Of a DNA stretch of 64,000 nt, positions 16,470-26,093 are shown piece by piece. Positions within the stretch are counted from its first letter, which is position 1; each line of letters starts with the position of its first letter. This DNA is from Novosphingobium sediminicola (GTDB taxonomy: Bacteria > Pseudomonadota > Alphaproteobacteria > Sphingomonadales > Sphingomonadaceae), in NCBI RefSeq assembly GCF_014196525.1, contig NZ_JACIDX010000021.1:26056-90055 (forward strand). The letters are read 5' to 3'. Position numbers and translations under genes: made by a program. The notes under the pieces are model-generated. The model was not told the origin of the DNA. It did not search any database and worked only from the letters and a program-made list of their open reading frames with translations.

Positions 16470-17669
16470 CTATCGGCAGGCCTTGCCCGCATTGACCGGG
16501 TTGCAGCGCATCGCTCCGCCGCCCGGCAGCTTCACGATATAATCGGTGCCATAGGCATTGCCCGGCTTGTAAAAGTCGGTCGAGACGATCTGCGCGCCGC
16601 TGGCAAAGGCCTGACGCGCGCGGCCCATGTCATTGGCCTTGGCCTCCCATGTCTCGATGTCGGCGCGGGCGCGCACCAGATAGCCTTGGCGGACCAACTC
16701 GGGGATTTCCTTGGCCCGCATCGTGGCATTGTCCATCAACAGGAACGCGCCATAACTTTGGCCCGGTTTCGATTCGAGAAAGGCCGCGCGGCCTTCCAGA
16801 TTGGGATGGCCGCCAACATAGCCTGACAGGCCATTGGTATCGAGCGCTGTCAGCAGCAGGAAGACGAACTTGCCCCTCGCATCCTTGAGGCTTGGCCAAT
16901 TACCCGCCTTAACGCCTGCCTCCAGCGTGGGGTAGGCGCCGCGCACCTTGTCGGGGGTAACGATCCGCTCGCGACCGATGACCTTGAACAGATCAGCATC
17001 CATCTCGTCGAAGGCCTGCGCGGTGAAGGGCAGGGGCGGTTTGGATCCCGGAAAGATCGGCACCGGATCGCTCTTGGCTTCCAGCAGGATAAAGATCGGC
17101 TCGTGGTTCGGATGGGCGTCGGACCAGCGACGCAATTCGGCAAGGCAGGCGGTGAACAGGTTGCAGCTCGACCGCACGTCGAAATCGACGATATGCATGA
17201 CCTTCAGCCCCGGCTGGTCGAGTCCGGTCTTGTCATGAGGCAGCAATTGGCCTTCTGCGATGCCCTTGGCTTTGGCCGCTTCATAGGCGGCGGGACGCAG
17301 GAAGCGCGCCCCATCCGGATCGCGGTTGAGGTCGAGCTCAAGACTGCGCATCCCTGCATCCAACTGTTCGCTCAACGTACCGTAACGATAGTTCAGCGCC
17401 TCGGTCATGCTGACTTCGTTGGGGTGATATTCCTTGTACTGGGCACGGGCGGCGGGGGGCATCCGGGCCGCCATTTGCGACATGCGCGGGCCGATGATGG
17501 CATCCGCCATCGCCATGATCTGGGGATCGACCCCTTGCGAATAGGAATTATGGGTGCCGACGATCTGGATCTGGTTGAGCTTCAGATCGTCCCCGCGCTG
17601 GGCATGGGCGGCCATGGCCACCATGGCCAAAGCCATGGCGCCGCCGTTGCGTAAAAGCTTGAGTTTCAT
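16470..17669 (-). CDS. Secreted PI-PLC-like protein, copy 1
   Basis: A 399-residue protein with signal peptide (about 1-23, ending AHA-Q) and AAAGGCG before the ATG. It shares with its neighbour VGTHNSYS, RSLELDLNRDP, VMHIVDFDVRSSCNLF, LLEAKSD and the C-terminal DFYKP, so both belong to the same Ca2+-dependent phosphoinositide phospholipase C-like family. Paired catalytic His residues lie in VGTHNS and VMHI. Expected role: phosphodiester cleavage of an inositol lipid or related headgroup in the periplasm. The gene begins 12 bases after the stop of the TonB-dependent receptor gene. The pair is an old duplication, since identity between copies is only moderate by eye. Confidence 0.83.
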   Translation of the reverse strand: MKLKLLRNGGAMALAMVAMAAHAQRGDDLKLNQIQIVGTHNSYSQGVDPQIMAMADAIIGPRMSQMAARMPPAARAQYKEYHPNEVSMTEALNYRYGTLSEQLDAGMRSLELDLNRDPDGARFLRPAAYEAAKAKGIAEGQLLPHDKTGLDQPGLKVMHIVDFDVRSSCNLFTACLAELRRWSDAHPNHEPIFILLEAKSDPVPIFPGSKPPLPFTAQAFDEMDADLFKVIGRERIVTPDKVRGAYPTLEAGVKAGNWPSLKDARGKFVFLLLTALDTNGLSGYVGGHPNLEGRAAFLESKPGQSYGAFLLMDNATMRAKEIPELVRQGYLVRARADIETWEAKANDMGRARQAFASGAQIVSTDFYKPGNAYGTDYIVKLPGGGAMRCNPVNAGKACR

Positions 17670-17681
17670 CGCAAGCGCCTT

Positions 17682-20087
17682 TCAGAACTTGACCTGAGCA
17701 AAAGCGCCGACCGTGCGATAGGCATCGGGCGAGGTGTAATGCAGCAGGCCCAGCGCGCCGTAGATCTGCCAACCTGTCGAGAAATACTGGTTGAACAGAT
17801 TGCGGGCATAGATGCCCACCTCCACCCGGTCATTGGCGCGGGCCAGCGTGATGCGGCCATTCACCAGACCATAGCCCGGCACATAGGAATAGCTGGCGTT
17901 CGGCGTCTTGGTGCCATCGGCATTGGTGACGGCGGGCGCCGTGATATTGCCCAGCATCGCGCCCGTCACCGTTTGCAGGTCCGAGCGATAGACATATTCC
18001 AGATGGGCCTTCAGGTTGATGTCATCGCTCACCGGCGCGTTGTAATCGGTGGCAATGGTCGACATCCAGCGCGGCGCATTGGTCAGGCGCGTGCCGGTGT
18101 AATTGGCGGTGCTGCTGGCCACGTAATCGGTGAATTTGGCGTCGGTGAATGTCACCGCGCCCGACAGCGACAGGCTGTGCGTAGGCTTGATCGCCACCTG
18201 CGCCTCGAACCCGCGGCTGCGCAGACCGGGCGCATTGCCGATGGCCGAGGCGAGGATGAAGCCGCCGACGCCCGTCGAAACCGGGGTCAGGATGGTTGCC
18301 TGAAAATTGGTGTATTTGGACGAGAACACGTCAAAATTGACCCGCAGGCGATGGTTGAAGAATTCACCCTTCTCACCGATTTCCCAGCTTTTGACCGATT
18401 CCGAATTATACGGATCGTATTTGTTGCCGACAAAGGCCACGCCGCCCGGCTTATAGCCCGTCGAATAGGTCGCATAAAACATCACGTTCTTGTTCAACTG
18501 GAACGTGGGCGCGATGCGATAGGTAAAGCGTGAGGAGGATTTCACGCCATAGCGAAAATCGGCGGTGGGCGCCGTGCCGGTGGCGGTGAAATTGATCGTG
18601 CGGCCAAGGATCGGCACGGGGTCGGAATTGGGATAGCTGATCGTCTGATCGTTGCGGTCGTAATTATACCGCCCGCCCAGCGTCAGGCTGAAGCGCGAGG
18701 TGGGGTTGAACTTGACCTGGCCAAAACCGGCCAGCGTTTCATTATGCGCGTTGAACTGCACCGCATTGCCCAGCAACTTGCCGGTGACGGGATCATTGGC
18801 GCCGGTATTGGCATAGAGATTGCCGATCACCTGTCCATTGACCACCAGCGGACTGGTGCCCAGCGGACCCCATTGCACCTGCGTCTGGTTGGCATGAAGA
18901 CGGTTGTAAAAGCCGCCGATCAGATATTCCACGAAACCGCCGGTGGGCGAGGCGAGGTGCACTTCCTCGCTGAACTTGTCTGTCTTCAACCGGCCCGAAT
19001 TATACGAAATATAGGAATAGACATCATTGGGCAGCAAATCGGCGGGCGTATCATTGCCATAGGCCGTTTCGCGATAGGCGGTGATCGAGGTCAGCGTGTG
19101 ATCGCCCAGCTTGTAGGCGACATGGAGCGACCCGCCCTGATTGGTGGTGCTGATCGAGCCTAGGAATCCGTCGGCCGTATCGACATTGCGCGGCCCCGGC
19201 GTCACGCCCAGCGCGATCTGCGCAGCGGTGACGGCGGCGGTGGGGGCAAAACTGGTGCCGGCCGGGCCGCCGACGGCGGTGCGCACGGATGTGTCGAAAT
19301 GATGGGTATATTCACCCGCCAGAATGACTTCCAGATCATCGCTGGGCTGCCACAGCAATTTGGCCCGCGCGCCGAATTCATCGACCCGGCCCAGATTGCG
19401 GTTGAGCGTGACATAGCGCCCCTTGCCGTCCTGTCCGACGTCGAAAGCGCTGATGCGCAGCGCGGCCTTTTGCCCCAGCGGAATGTTGAGCGTGCCGTTG
19501 ATCGTGCGGTCATTGCGCTCGCCATAGCTGGCGTAGACCTTGCCCGAAAAGTCGTTCAGCTTGGGCTTGACCGTGGTGATGGCGATCACGCCCGAGGTGG
19601 AGTTCTTGCCGAACAGCGTGCCCTGCGGCCCCATCAGCACGTCCACGCGCTCGATATCGACCAAACCGGTGATGCCCAGATCGCGCTGGGCGTCCATCAC
19701 CACATCGTCAACCACGACATTGACCGATTTGGCGTTGGAAAAGTCGAACGAGGTCGAACCCACACCGCGGATCTGAAAGGCGGCGCCCTGCGTCGGGTCA
19801 TAAGTCAGGCCCGGCGTGGTATATTGCAGGTCGGTCAGCGACTGATAGCCGCTGTTCTGCAAGGCATCCCCGCTCAGCGAGATGATCGAGATCGGGACAT
19901 TCTGCATCTTTTCCTGACGCCGCTCGGCCGTGACGAGGATCTGGTCCAATGCAGGCTGGCCATTGGCATCGGCAGTTGCGGCATCTGCGGTGCTTTCCGC
20001 ATAGGCTGTCATGGGAACAGCCGTCATGGCCGTGGCGGCAAGCAGCAAGGCAGGCGTGAGTGCGCCCCGGCGACGAAGACTGGACAT
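17682..20087 (-). CDS. TonB-dependent receptor
   Basis: ATG 20087 gives an 801-residue precursor with an arginine-rich signal peptide (about 1-33, ending AYA-E); a TTG at 20102 lies upstream. The plug domain shows the usual Sphingomonad pattern, ILVTAERRQEKMQNVPISI, then RGVGSTSF, VDDVVMDA, and IERVDVLMGPQGTLFGKNST around residues 130-165. The C-terminal beta barrel ends in GAFAQVKF. The receptor moves a bulky substrate across the outer membrane. Downstream in the same direction are two PI-PLC-like genes, upstream an MFS transporter, so import of a phosphodiester-derived or lipid-headgroup compound is suggested. Confidence 0.93.
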   Translation of the reverse strand: MSSLRRRGALTPALLLAATAMTAVPMTAYAESTADAATADANGQPALDQILVTAERRQEKMQNVPISIISLSGDALQNSGYQSLTDLQYTTPGLTYDPTQGAAFQIRGVGSTSFDFSNAKSVNVVVDDVVMDAQRDLGITGLVDIERVDVLMGPQGTLFGKNSTSGVIAITTVKPKLNDFSGKVYASYGERNDRTINGTLNIPLGQKAALRISAFDVGQDGKGRYVTLNRNLGRVDEFGARAKLLWQPSDDLEVILAGEYTHHFDTSVRTAVGGPAGTSFAPTAAVTAAQIALGVTPGPRNVDTADGFLGSISTTNQGGSLHVAYKLGDHTLTSITAYRETAYGNDTPADLLPNDVYSYISYNSGRLKTDKFSEEVHLASPTGGFVEYLIGGFYNRLHANQTQVQWGPLGTSPLVVNGQVIGNLYANTGANDPVTGKLLGNAVQFNAHNETLAGFGQVKFNPTSRFSLTLGGRYNYDRNDQTISYPNSDPVPILGRTINFTATGTAPTADFRYGVKSSSRFTYRIAPTFQLNKNVMFYATYSTGYKPGGVAFVGNKYDPYNSESVKSWEIGEKGEFFNHRLRVNFDVFSSKYTNFQATILTPVSTGVGGFILASAIGNAPGLRSRGFEAQVAIKPTHSLSLSGAVTFTDAKFTDYVASSTANYTGTRLTNAPRWMSTIATDYNAPVSDDINLKAHLEYVYRSDLQTVTGAMLGNITAPAVTNADGTKTPNASYSYVPGYGLVNGRITLARANDRVEVGIYARNLFNQYFSTGWQIYGALGLLHYTSPDAYRTVGAFAQVKF

Positions 20088-20159
20088 GATTCGATACCCC
20101 AAGTTGTTCTGGGGCCCGATTATGCGGTGTAGATGACAATTTTGAGACGATTGTTCAGT

Positions 20160-21506
20160 TCATAGAAGGCTTTTTATAGGCTTTGAAATACAATTGTTCA
20201 GCTTGAATGGCGCCGGTTCATACCGCCCCTCCACCCGCAGCGCCTGTCTCAGCATCAGGATAAACCCCATAGCCAGCACCAGAAACAGGCCAGCCATGCC
20301 GCAAGTCAACCAAGCCAGCCCGGCCGCATGATCTGCCCCTCCTAGCCCAATCCACGCCAGCCCGCGAAACAGCAGCGCCGTGCCCACCACCGCCCCGATG
20401 TTGAACGGCAGATGGAACCCGGCGTAAAACGCAGCGGCGGGGGCATCCCCATCGCGCTGATGATAGTGGTCCAGCCTTTGCCCCAACACCACGCGCAGCA
20501 GCATGAAATCCACCGCCAGCGTGCCCCCCGTGCCTGCCGACCACGCCATCAGGGGCAGCACTTGCCCGGCGGGTAACCATGGCAAGGCCAGAGCGAGCGC
20601 CAGATTGATCCCGAACACTGCCCCCAGCATGCGCAGCGGCGGCACATGGCGCAGCAGACGCGGCGCGATACCGGTGCCGATCATCGCGGCCAGCGCCTGT
20701 ATCAGAACGCCCGGCGTACCCCATTCGGGCAATTCCAGCCGATGGCGGGCGATAAACAGAAAGCTGCTGCCGATCACGGCCATATGCGCGCCCACCAGCA
20801 GAAACAGCGCCGCCAGCCAGCGATCTGCCGCCGCAGCGATGCAGACCTGAAAGGGCTTGAGCGTCCCAGCCCAATCGAGCCGGGACGAGCCTGTCCCGTC
20901 CCGTTCCCTGACGCGCCAGATCAGCCAGCCATGGACCAGCGGCGCCCCCGCCATTGTCAGCAGCAGGATGACGTAAAAATCATCGGGCGCTTTGGCCTGA
21001 TGCCTGCTCAACAACAGGGCCATGGCGAACAGGATCGAACCGGCCATGCCCGCCTGAGCGCGCGCACCAAAAATGCGTCCGCGCGCCACGATCCCGCTGG
21101 AGCGTTCCAGCGCCCAGGCCCCATGCGCCAGATTGGACATCACCCACCCGCTGGCCAGCGGCAGCAGGCCGAGCAGCCAGACAAAGGGGGAGCGACCGAG
21201 CGGCGGCGTAAACCACAGGATCAGCCCACCTGCCCATTGCAGCACCGTGCCCGCCGCGACCCAGAAACTGCGACGACGTTGCGGATCGGGCGCCAGATCG
21301 CAGACCATGCCGAACAGCACTTCGATCAGGATGCTCCACGTGCCGACAATGGTCAGGATCAGCCCCGCCATGTCGACGCCCACCGTCCCCGCCAGCAGCA
21401 CGGGCAGATAGGTCTTGCGCGCCAGTTCATAGCCCGAGAACACAAAACTGGGCAGCGACAGCGCCAGCATTTCGGTGCGATCGGGGGCAGGGGATTCGTG
21501 TGTCAT
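20160..21506 (-). CDS. MFS transporter (GPH/MFS_2-like)
   Basis: A 448-residue integral membrane protein with about 12 hydrophobic segments. The N-terminal LSLPSFVFSGYELARKTYLPVLLAG and the LFGMVCDLAPDPQRRRSFW loop after helix 2 resemble sugar:cation symporters of the GPH type. It would be the inner-membrane partner of the receptor encoded 72 bases downstream. The regulator gene upstream ends 30 bases before its start, so regulator, transporter, receptor and two hydrolases form one minus-strand run. The substrate is unknown. Confidence 0.76.
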   Translation of the reverse strand: MTHESPAPDRTEMLALSLPSFVFSGYELARKTYLPVLLAGTVGVDMAGLILTIVGTWSILIEVLFGMVCDLAPDPQRRRSFWVAAGTVLQWAGGLILWFTPPLGRSPFVWLLGLLPLASGWVMSNLAHGAWALERSSGIVARGRIFGARAQAGMAGSILFAMALLLSRHQAKAPDDFYVILLLTMAGAPLVHGWLIWRVRERDGTGSSRLDWAGTLKPFQVCIAAAADRWLAALFLLVGAHMAVIGSSFLFIARHRLELPEWGTPGVLIQALAAMIGTGIAPRLLRHVPPLRMLGAVFGINLALALALPWLPAGQVLPLMAWSAGTGGTLAVDFMLLRVVLGQRLDHYHQRDGDAPAAAFYAGFHLPFNIGAVVGTALLFRGLAWIGLGGADHAAGLAWLTCGMAGLFLVLAMGFILMLRQALRVEGRYEPAPFKLNNCISKPIKSLL

Positions 21507-21536
21507 CGGCAGGGTACGTCGGTGCAGATCCGTTCC

Positions 21537-22727
21537 TCAGCCGCACACCTCGGCCAGTCGGGCAAAGGCGGCCAGCAACACCTGATGTTCGTCCAGTCCG
21601 CGCGCCATGGCCACCATGCGCATGCCGAATACGGCGACGGACGCCACTTGCGATGTGCATCGGTCGCCGATCCGCCCTCGCGGCAGGCCCATTTCCCACA
21701 GCACCGAATTGACGAAATTTTCCCCGCGCCGACGCCGCATGTCCAACGCATGATGTGCCAGCCCCGGATGCCGGGCAGCGGCGATGGCGATGATCGAGGT
21801 GGCCCTGACCAGATCGCGGGAGGAGGCGTAATTGGCATAAAAGGGGCGGGGCTGACCAAAGTTCTCGGCCAGACCATGCCGGAAATTCGTGACAACCGCA
21901 TGAAGCGCGGCCACCATCAGTTCATCGCGCGTCCCGAAATGATAAACCACCGTGGAGGCCGGGGTTCCGGCCGCCGCCGCCGCCGAACGATGCGTCAGCG
22001 CTTCCAGCCCGTGGGTGACGATCAGATGTCCGGCCTGCGCCGCGATCAGCCCGCGCTTGCTGCGGTCGGGCGTGTCGGGATAGGTCTGTTCAGGTTCAAG
22101 CGCGGCGATCCATTGTTCCAGATGGCGGCCCTTGCCGATATCCTCGTCAGGGTCGGGAAAGAGGCCGCCCGTGAAGCGATGCAGGCAGAGCGCGCGGATC
22201 ATGCGATAGGCCGGATTGTCATGGGCAAACAGGGAGAAGCCTGCTTCGTCGATTATATAGCCCAGCGCCGCATCCGCCTGGCGCAGACTGTCAAACAGGA
22301 TTTCGGCCCAGAAGGCCCCGGCTTCATCCAACCATGCGCTCAATGCGGGCGAACAGGTGCCAGATCGCCCGGCTTCCTGTATGAGGTCGATCAACAGGCA
22401 GGCGGGCCCACGCTGCCGCACCACCCAATCATCGAGGATCGTCTCGGCCAACACGGCCCGCATGCCGCGACCGATGGGCGCCATTGCCCGAACCCGGCGC
22501 AGCCAGAGATCGCGGAATGCCGCATCCTGCGCCATGGCGCTGGCGATCACGCGGGTGATCAGTTGTTCTTTCGACCCCATCGCCTGGGTCAGCGCATTCA
22601 GGCTCAACCCCACCTTGTCGGCCAGCGGGCGCAGGGTCAGTTCGGTCAGACCATGCGATGCGATCCAATCCAGAGCCGCAGCCATGATGGGCTCAGCAGC
22701 ATGTGCTTTGTCATCGGCGATGCTCAT
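21537..22727 (-). CDS. Tandem double-domain TetR-family regulator
   Basis: ATG 22727 is chosen because AGGGA lies seven bases upstream; the frame stays open much further but overlaps the opposite-strand phospholipase gene. The 396-residue protein contains two complete TetR units. Unit one (about 1-205) begins with a helix-turn-helix (IASHGLTELTLRPLADKVGLS, then ALTQAMGSKEQLI). Unit two (about 215-396) has a second one (LIVTHGLEALTHRSAAAAAG, then TVVYHFGTRDELMVAAL). Each is followed by a helical ligand-binding segment. Canonical TetR proteins are about 200 residues and dimerise; this fusion could act as a covalent pseudo-dimer. It heads the run of transporter, receptor and phospholipase genes and probably controls it. 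Confidence 0.85.
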   Translation of the reverse strand: MSIADDKAHAAEPIMAAALDWIASHGLTELTLRPLADKVGLSLNALTQAMGSKEQLITRVIASAMAQDAAFRDLWLRRVRAMAPIGRGMRAVLAETILDDWVVRQRGPACLLIDLIQEAGRSGTCSPALSAWLDEAGAFWAEILFDSLRQADAALGYIIDEAGFSLFAHDNPAYRMIRALCLHRFTGGLFPDPDEDIGKGRHLEQWIAALEPEQTYPDTPDRSKRGLIAAQAGHLIVTHGLEALTHRSAAAAAGTPASTVVYHFGTRDELMVAALHAVVTNFRHGLAENFGQPRPFYANYASSRDLVRATSIIAIAAARHPGLAHHALDMRRRRGENFVNSVLWEMGLPRGRIGDRCTSQVASVAVFGMRMVAMARGLDEHQVLLAAFARLAEVCG

Positions 22728-22874
22728 CGGATTCCCTGAAGTTGGCGCAACAGCCCCTTTAGAAGCGCATTCCGACCATGTCACGGCCGGCTTTGCCGCG
22801 CTTTGCGAATGGAAACCGAAACAATCGCGCGATAAAATGACGCGACAAGACGTGTCGATGGGCAGGGGGGAAAC

Positions 22875-24596
22875 ATGGCGACAGTTTCGGTGAGCAACGG
22901 GGCGCTTAATGTGAATCTGTGGCGCGGGGAGCGGATGTGCCTGATCGGCATGAGCATCGATCCTCAGCCCGCCGTCGATTTTGTGGGCTTTGCCATTGCT
23001 GTGCAGTCTCCCGGGGCGGATGGTTTTACCTATCTGCGCAACCGGCTCACCTTTGCCTATCCGGCGCAGGCGGATGTGACCGGCTTTCGACAGTTTCCCA
23101 CCAACGAGGCACCGCTTCAGACCTTCCGCTGGATCCATTTTCCGCAAAATCCAAGGCCGGGCACCTACCGGTATCAGGTGACCGCAATGCATATGGATGC
23201 GACCGGTAATTTGCGCGAAGGCGACAAGGTGGCGGGAGATATCGCTTTGTTTGACGAGACGGTTCCCGGCGTTGTCGATATCGGTTTTACCCGCAACTTC
23301 GCCTCGTCGCAGGCTTTCGTCGAAAAGTTTCCCGATGCCGCCGCCCGCGCCAAAATCCTGCCCGCCAGTGGTGCGCAAGGCTATGATTTCGACAAAGGCG
23401 CCGCGCCTCAGGGCGTCTATGACTGGCTCTCGGGCAAAGCCAACGATCTGCTGCAGCAGATGTTGAGCGCCGCTGCCGATCCGGCGACCCGGCTCGATGT
23501 GATGGCCTATGATCTCAACGAGCCCGATTTTATCGCCGCGTTGGAAACTGTCGCGCGACGGGGTGGTGTTGACAGGCCTGCCTTGCGCATTCTGATCGAC
23601 AATTCGGCCGACCACAAGGACGAGACCAGCGCCGAAAGTCGCGCCGCCGTCCGTCTTACGGCGGCGGGTGCGATGGTGGTGCGGCATCACTTTGGACATT
23701 TACAGCATAACAAAGTGCTGATCCTCTATCGCGACGGCAAAGCGGAGCGGGCCATCGGCGGATCGACCAATTTTTCCTTTCGTGGGCTTTATATTCAGGC
23801 CAACAATATGCTGCTGTTCACCGCGCCCGAGGTGGTTGACTGGTTTGTGCAGGCCTTCGAACTGGCCTTCAAGGGCCTGGGGGCATGGAACGCGGGCAGC
23901 TTTCCCGATACGTGGCACGCCGCCGCGAACCTGCCGGCAGGCACCAATATCCGGGCTTGCTATTCGCCCCACGCCGATGGTTCCGACATGTCGCTGTCAC
24001 CCGTGGCGGCGGCGATTGATCAGGCGACTTCCAGCGTGTTTTTCGCGGTCGCCTTCCTCAATCAGGACACCAAGGGGCCGGTGCGTCAGGCGCTGGACCG
24101 GCTGGAGGGGAAGCCGCTGTTCAGCTATGGCATTGCCAACCGCAAGAACGGGCTGAAGCTTACCAAGCCCGATGGTTCAACCGGGCTGGTGGATTTCCGT
24201 TATCTGGCCGATCATGCGCCCGAACCGTTCAAGTCCGAATGGAGCGGCGGGCAGGGGATCACCATCCACCACAAATTCGTGGTCACCGATTTTAACCTGC
24301 CGACCGCCAAGGTCTTTGCAGGATCATCGAACCTCTCGGTCAGCGGCGAGGAGGGCAATGGTGATCACCTGTTTCAGATCGGCGACGCGCGTGTGGCGAC
24401 GGCCTATGCGATTGAAGCTTTGCGCATGTTCGACCACCTGAACTTTCGCACCAGGATGCAGGCGACGGGGGGCACGGAAAAGTCGATCACTTTACGTCGG
24501 CCCCCCATTGCGGGCGAGCAGGCATGGTTTGCACCATTTTACGCAGAAGACAGCCAAAAGCAGCGAGATCGTCTATTGTTTGGTGGTTCGACCTAA
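22875..24596 (+). CDS. Phospholipase D-like domain protein
   Basis: A 573-residue protein; the ATG follows AGGGGGG. Two PLD half-sites are visible. The C-terminal one is canonical, H465-H-K467-x4-D472 with GSSNLS. The N-terminal one is H278-N-K280 with GGSTNFS, but the residue at the Asp position is not Asp (a Tyr-Arg-Asp follows). The first 130 residues form a separate beta-rich region. No signal peptide is seen, so the location is probably cytoplasmic. PLD enzymes cleave or transfer phosphodiester bonds with one His from each half-site, both present here. The gene lies divergent from the double TetR regulator, 147 bases apart, and may belong to the same phosphodiester theme. Confidence 0.82.
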   Translation: MATVSVSNGALNVNLWRGERMCLIGMSIDPQPAVDFVGFAIAVQSPGADGFTYLRNRLTFAYPAQADVTGFRQFPTNEAPLQTFRWIHFPQNPRPGTYRYQVTAMHMDATGNLREGDKVAGDIALFDETVPGVVDIGFTRNFASSQAFVEKFPDAAARAKILPASGAQGYDFDKGAAPQGVYDWLSGKANDLLQQMLSAAADPATRLDVMAYDLNEPDFIAALETVARRGGVDRPALRILIDNSADHKDETSAESRAAVRLTAAGAMVVRHHFGHLQHNKVLILYRDGKAERAIGGSTNFSFRGLYIQANNMLLFTAPEVVDWFVQAFELAFKGLGAWNAGSFPDTWHAAANLPAGTNIRACYSPHADGSDMSLSPVAAAIDQATSSVFFAVAFLNQDTKGPVRQALDRLEGKPLFSYGIANRKNGLKLTKPDGSTGLVDFRYLADHAPEPFKSEWSGGQGITIHHKFVVTDFNLPTAKVFAGSSNLSVSGEEGNGDHLFQIGDARVATAYAIEALRMFDHLNFRTRMQATGGTEKSITLRRPPIAGEQAWFAPFYAEDSQKQRDRLLFGGST

Positions 24597-24823
24597 GGGC
24601 AAATGGATCGCGGAAACTGGATTTGGAACAGGCGATCCGCGGGGGGAGTGCCGCGAATTCCGTCCGGGTTATACAATGTCTTGTGCAGCCCATATTCCCT
24701 GGGCGCATCACGCCAGCGCCGCCCGTTGCGATTGACGAAGATGATCCCGTTCAGCACGCGCCCATCGCCCCGCCAATCAATGGGTCATGTGTCCAGTTCC
24801 CTTACCTTTCAATTGCCTGTTTG

Positions 24824-25939
24824 TCACAAGGGCGCTGAGGGCAGGATCAGGAATTTGCTGCCAGTTGCGCGTCTGGTGTAATCTTCGACTGCCTCGCGCG
24901 ACAGCGCATCTGCGAGCGACAATTCGCCCTTGTAATGGCATGCAAAGGTGGTCGTCAGTTCCGTTGCGACGCGGCCATGCATCCGCGCCCGGGCCTCGGG
25001 GCCAAGCCGCTCCATCATCGGGGCCAGCAGCCAGCCCGACACATCCCACACAAAGCCCAGCGTGCGCGGCAGGGTGATCGGCGCCATATCGAGCGCGCCA
25101 TAGACATAGCCGCGCTTGGCCTGCGTCGAGCCGTAGCGCGAATAGGCGCCGTCTGCGTTGGCGACTTTTTCCATCGTGGTCAGGATCGTGCCCAGCAAAG
25201 GCCCGCCGCCGATGGCATCGAAGACCACCCGCGCCCCGGTCTCGCTCAGCGCCTGCGCCAGTTCATCGGGGAAAGCAGGGCTGGTGCTGTCGAGCACATG
25301 GCGGGCGCCAATGCTGCGCAGCAGCGCGACCTGATCGGGGCTGCGCACGATGTTGACCAGCGGGATGCCATCGGCCCGACAAAGCTTCACCAGCATCTGT
25401 CCCAGATTGGAGGCCGCGGCTGTGTGGACCATCGCCGACATGCCATCGGCGCGCATGGTTTCGATAAAGCCCAGCGCGGTCAACGGGTTGACGAAGGCCG
25501 CTGCGCCTTCACGCGCAGACACGCCTTCGGGCAGCACCATGCAGCCGGCTGCGGGAATGACGCGATACTGGCTGTACATCGCGCCCGCAAAGGCGGCCAC
25601 GCGGCGCCCCACCAGCGCCTGCGCGCCAGACCCGGCGGCCACCACCAGCCCGGCGCCCTCGTTGCCGATGCCAAGTTGCTGCCCGATGCGATTGGCCAGC
25701 GCCTTCATTGCGGCGGGCGGCACAGGGGCAGAAACGCGCCCCTCTTCATAGCTGGCCTGTGCCGTCAGCGCCGGGCCGAACATCAGCCCAAGGTCCGACG
25801 GATTGATGGGGGCTGCCTCAACCTGCACCACCACCTCGTCCGGGCCGGGGGCGGGCAGGGGCAGATCGGCCAGTTCGACCACCATGCGGGCATCGTCATA
25901 AAGGGTGGTCACAAGCGAGCGGGTGGTGGAGGGCAGCAT
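24824..25939 (-). CDS. Medium-chain dehydrogenase/reductase, quinone-reductase-like
   Basis: A 371-residue MDR protein; CGGAGAAATTCG precedes the ATG. The GroES-like N-terminal half contains the APINPSDLGLMFG segment and GNEGAGLVVAAGSG. The Rossmann half has HTAAASNLGQMLVKLCRADG as the nucleotide-binding loop and VFDAIGGG. No zinc-ligand cysteine set is seen, so it belongs with NADPH:quinone or enoyl reductases rather than zinc alcohol dehydrogenases. It is divergently transcribed from the KstD-like flavoprotein with 154 bases between starts, which suggests a shared control region. A likely job is reduction of an activated double bond or quinone in the catabolic pathway. Confidence 0.82.
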   Translation of the reverse strand: MLPSTTRSLVTTLYDDARMVVELADLPLPAPGPDEVVVQVEAAPINPSDLGLMFGPALTAQASYEEGRVSAPVPPAAMKALANRIGQQLGIGNEGAGLVVAAGSGAQALVGRRVAAFAGAMYSQYRVIPAAGCMVLPEGVSAREGAAAFVNPLTALGFIETMRADGMSAMVHTAAASNLGQMLVKLCRADGIPLVNIVRSPDQVALLRSIGARHVLDSTSPAFPDELAQALSETGARVVFDAIGGGPLLGTILTTMEKVANADGAYSRYGSTQAKRGYVYGALDMAPITLPRTLGFVWDVSGWLLAPMMERLGPEARARMHGRVATELTTTFACHYKGELSLADALSREAVEDYTRRATGSKFLILPSAPL

Positions 25940-26093
25940 CGAATTTCTCCGAAAAAAATGGCGCGATCAGGCGGAATTTAGCACGGGCCTGGCGGGCCGG
26001 TGCACCTGAGACACTTGAGAGGTTCGGGCATGTCGGAGTTTGGCTATCATCGAGCCAGAGGCGCCACAACACAAAGCGCCTGAAGCGGGAGAA

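Noticed and set aside
20646..22739. Open frame of 697 codons on the plus strand
   Set aside because: Antisense to the MFS transporter and double TetR genes, both with clear families. Composition (Gln, Arg, His) is that of a shadow frame.
22728..23699. Upstream extension of the double TetR gene
   Set aside because: The frame remains open, but it overlaps the opposite-strand PLD-like gene and has no TetR-like sequence. A good ribosome-binding site supports ATG 22727.
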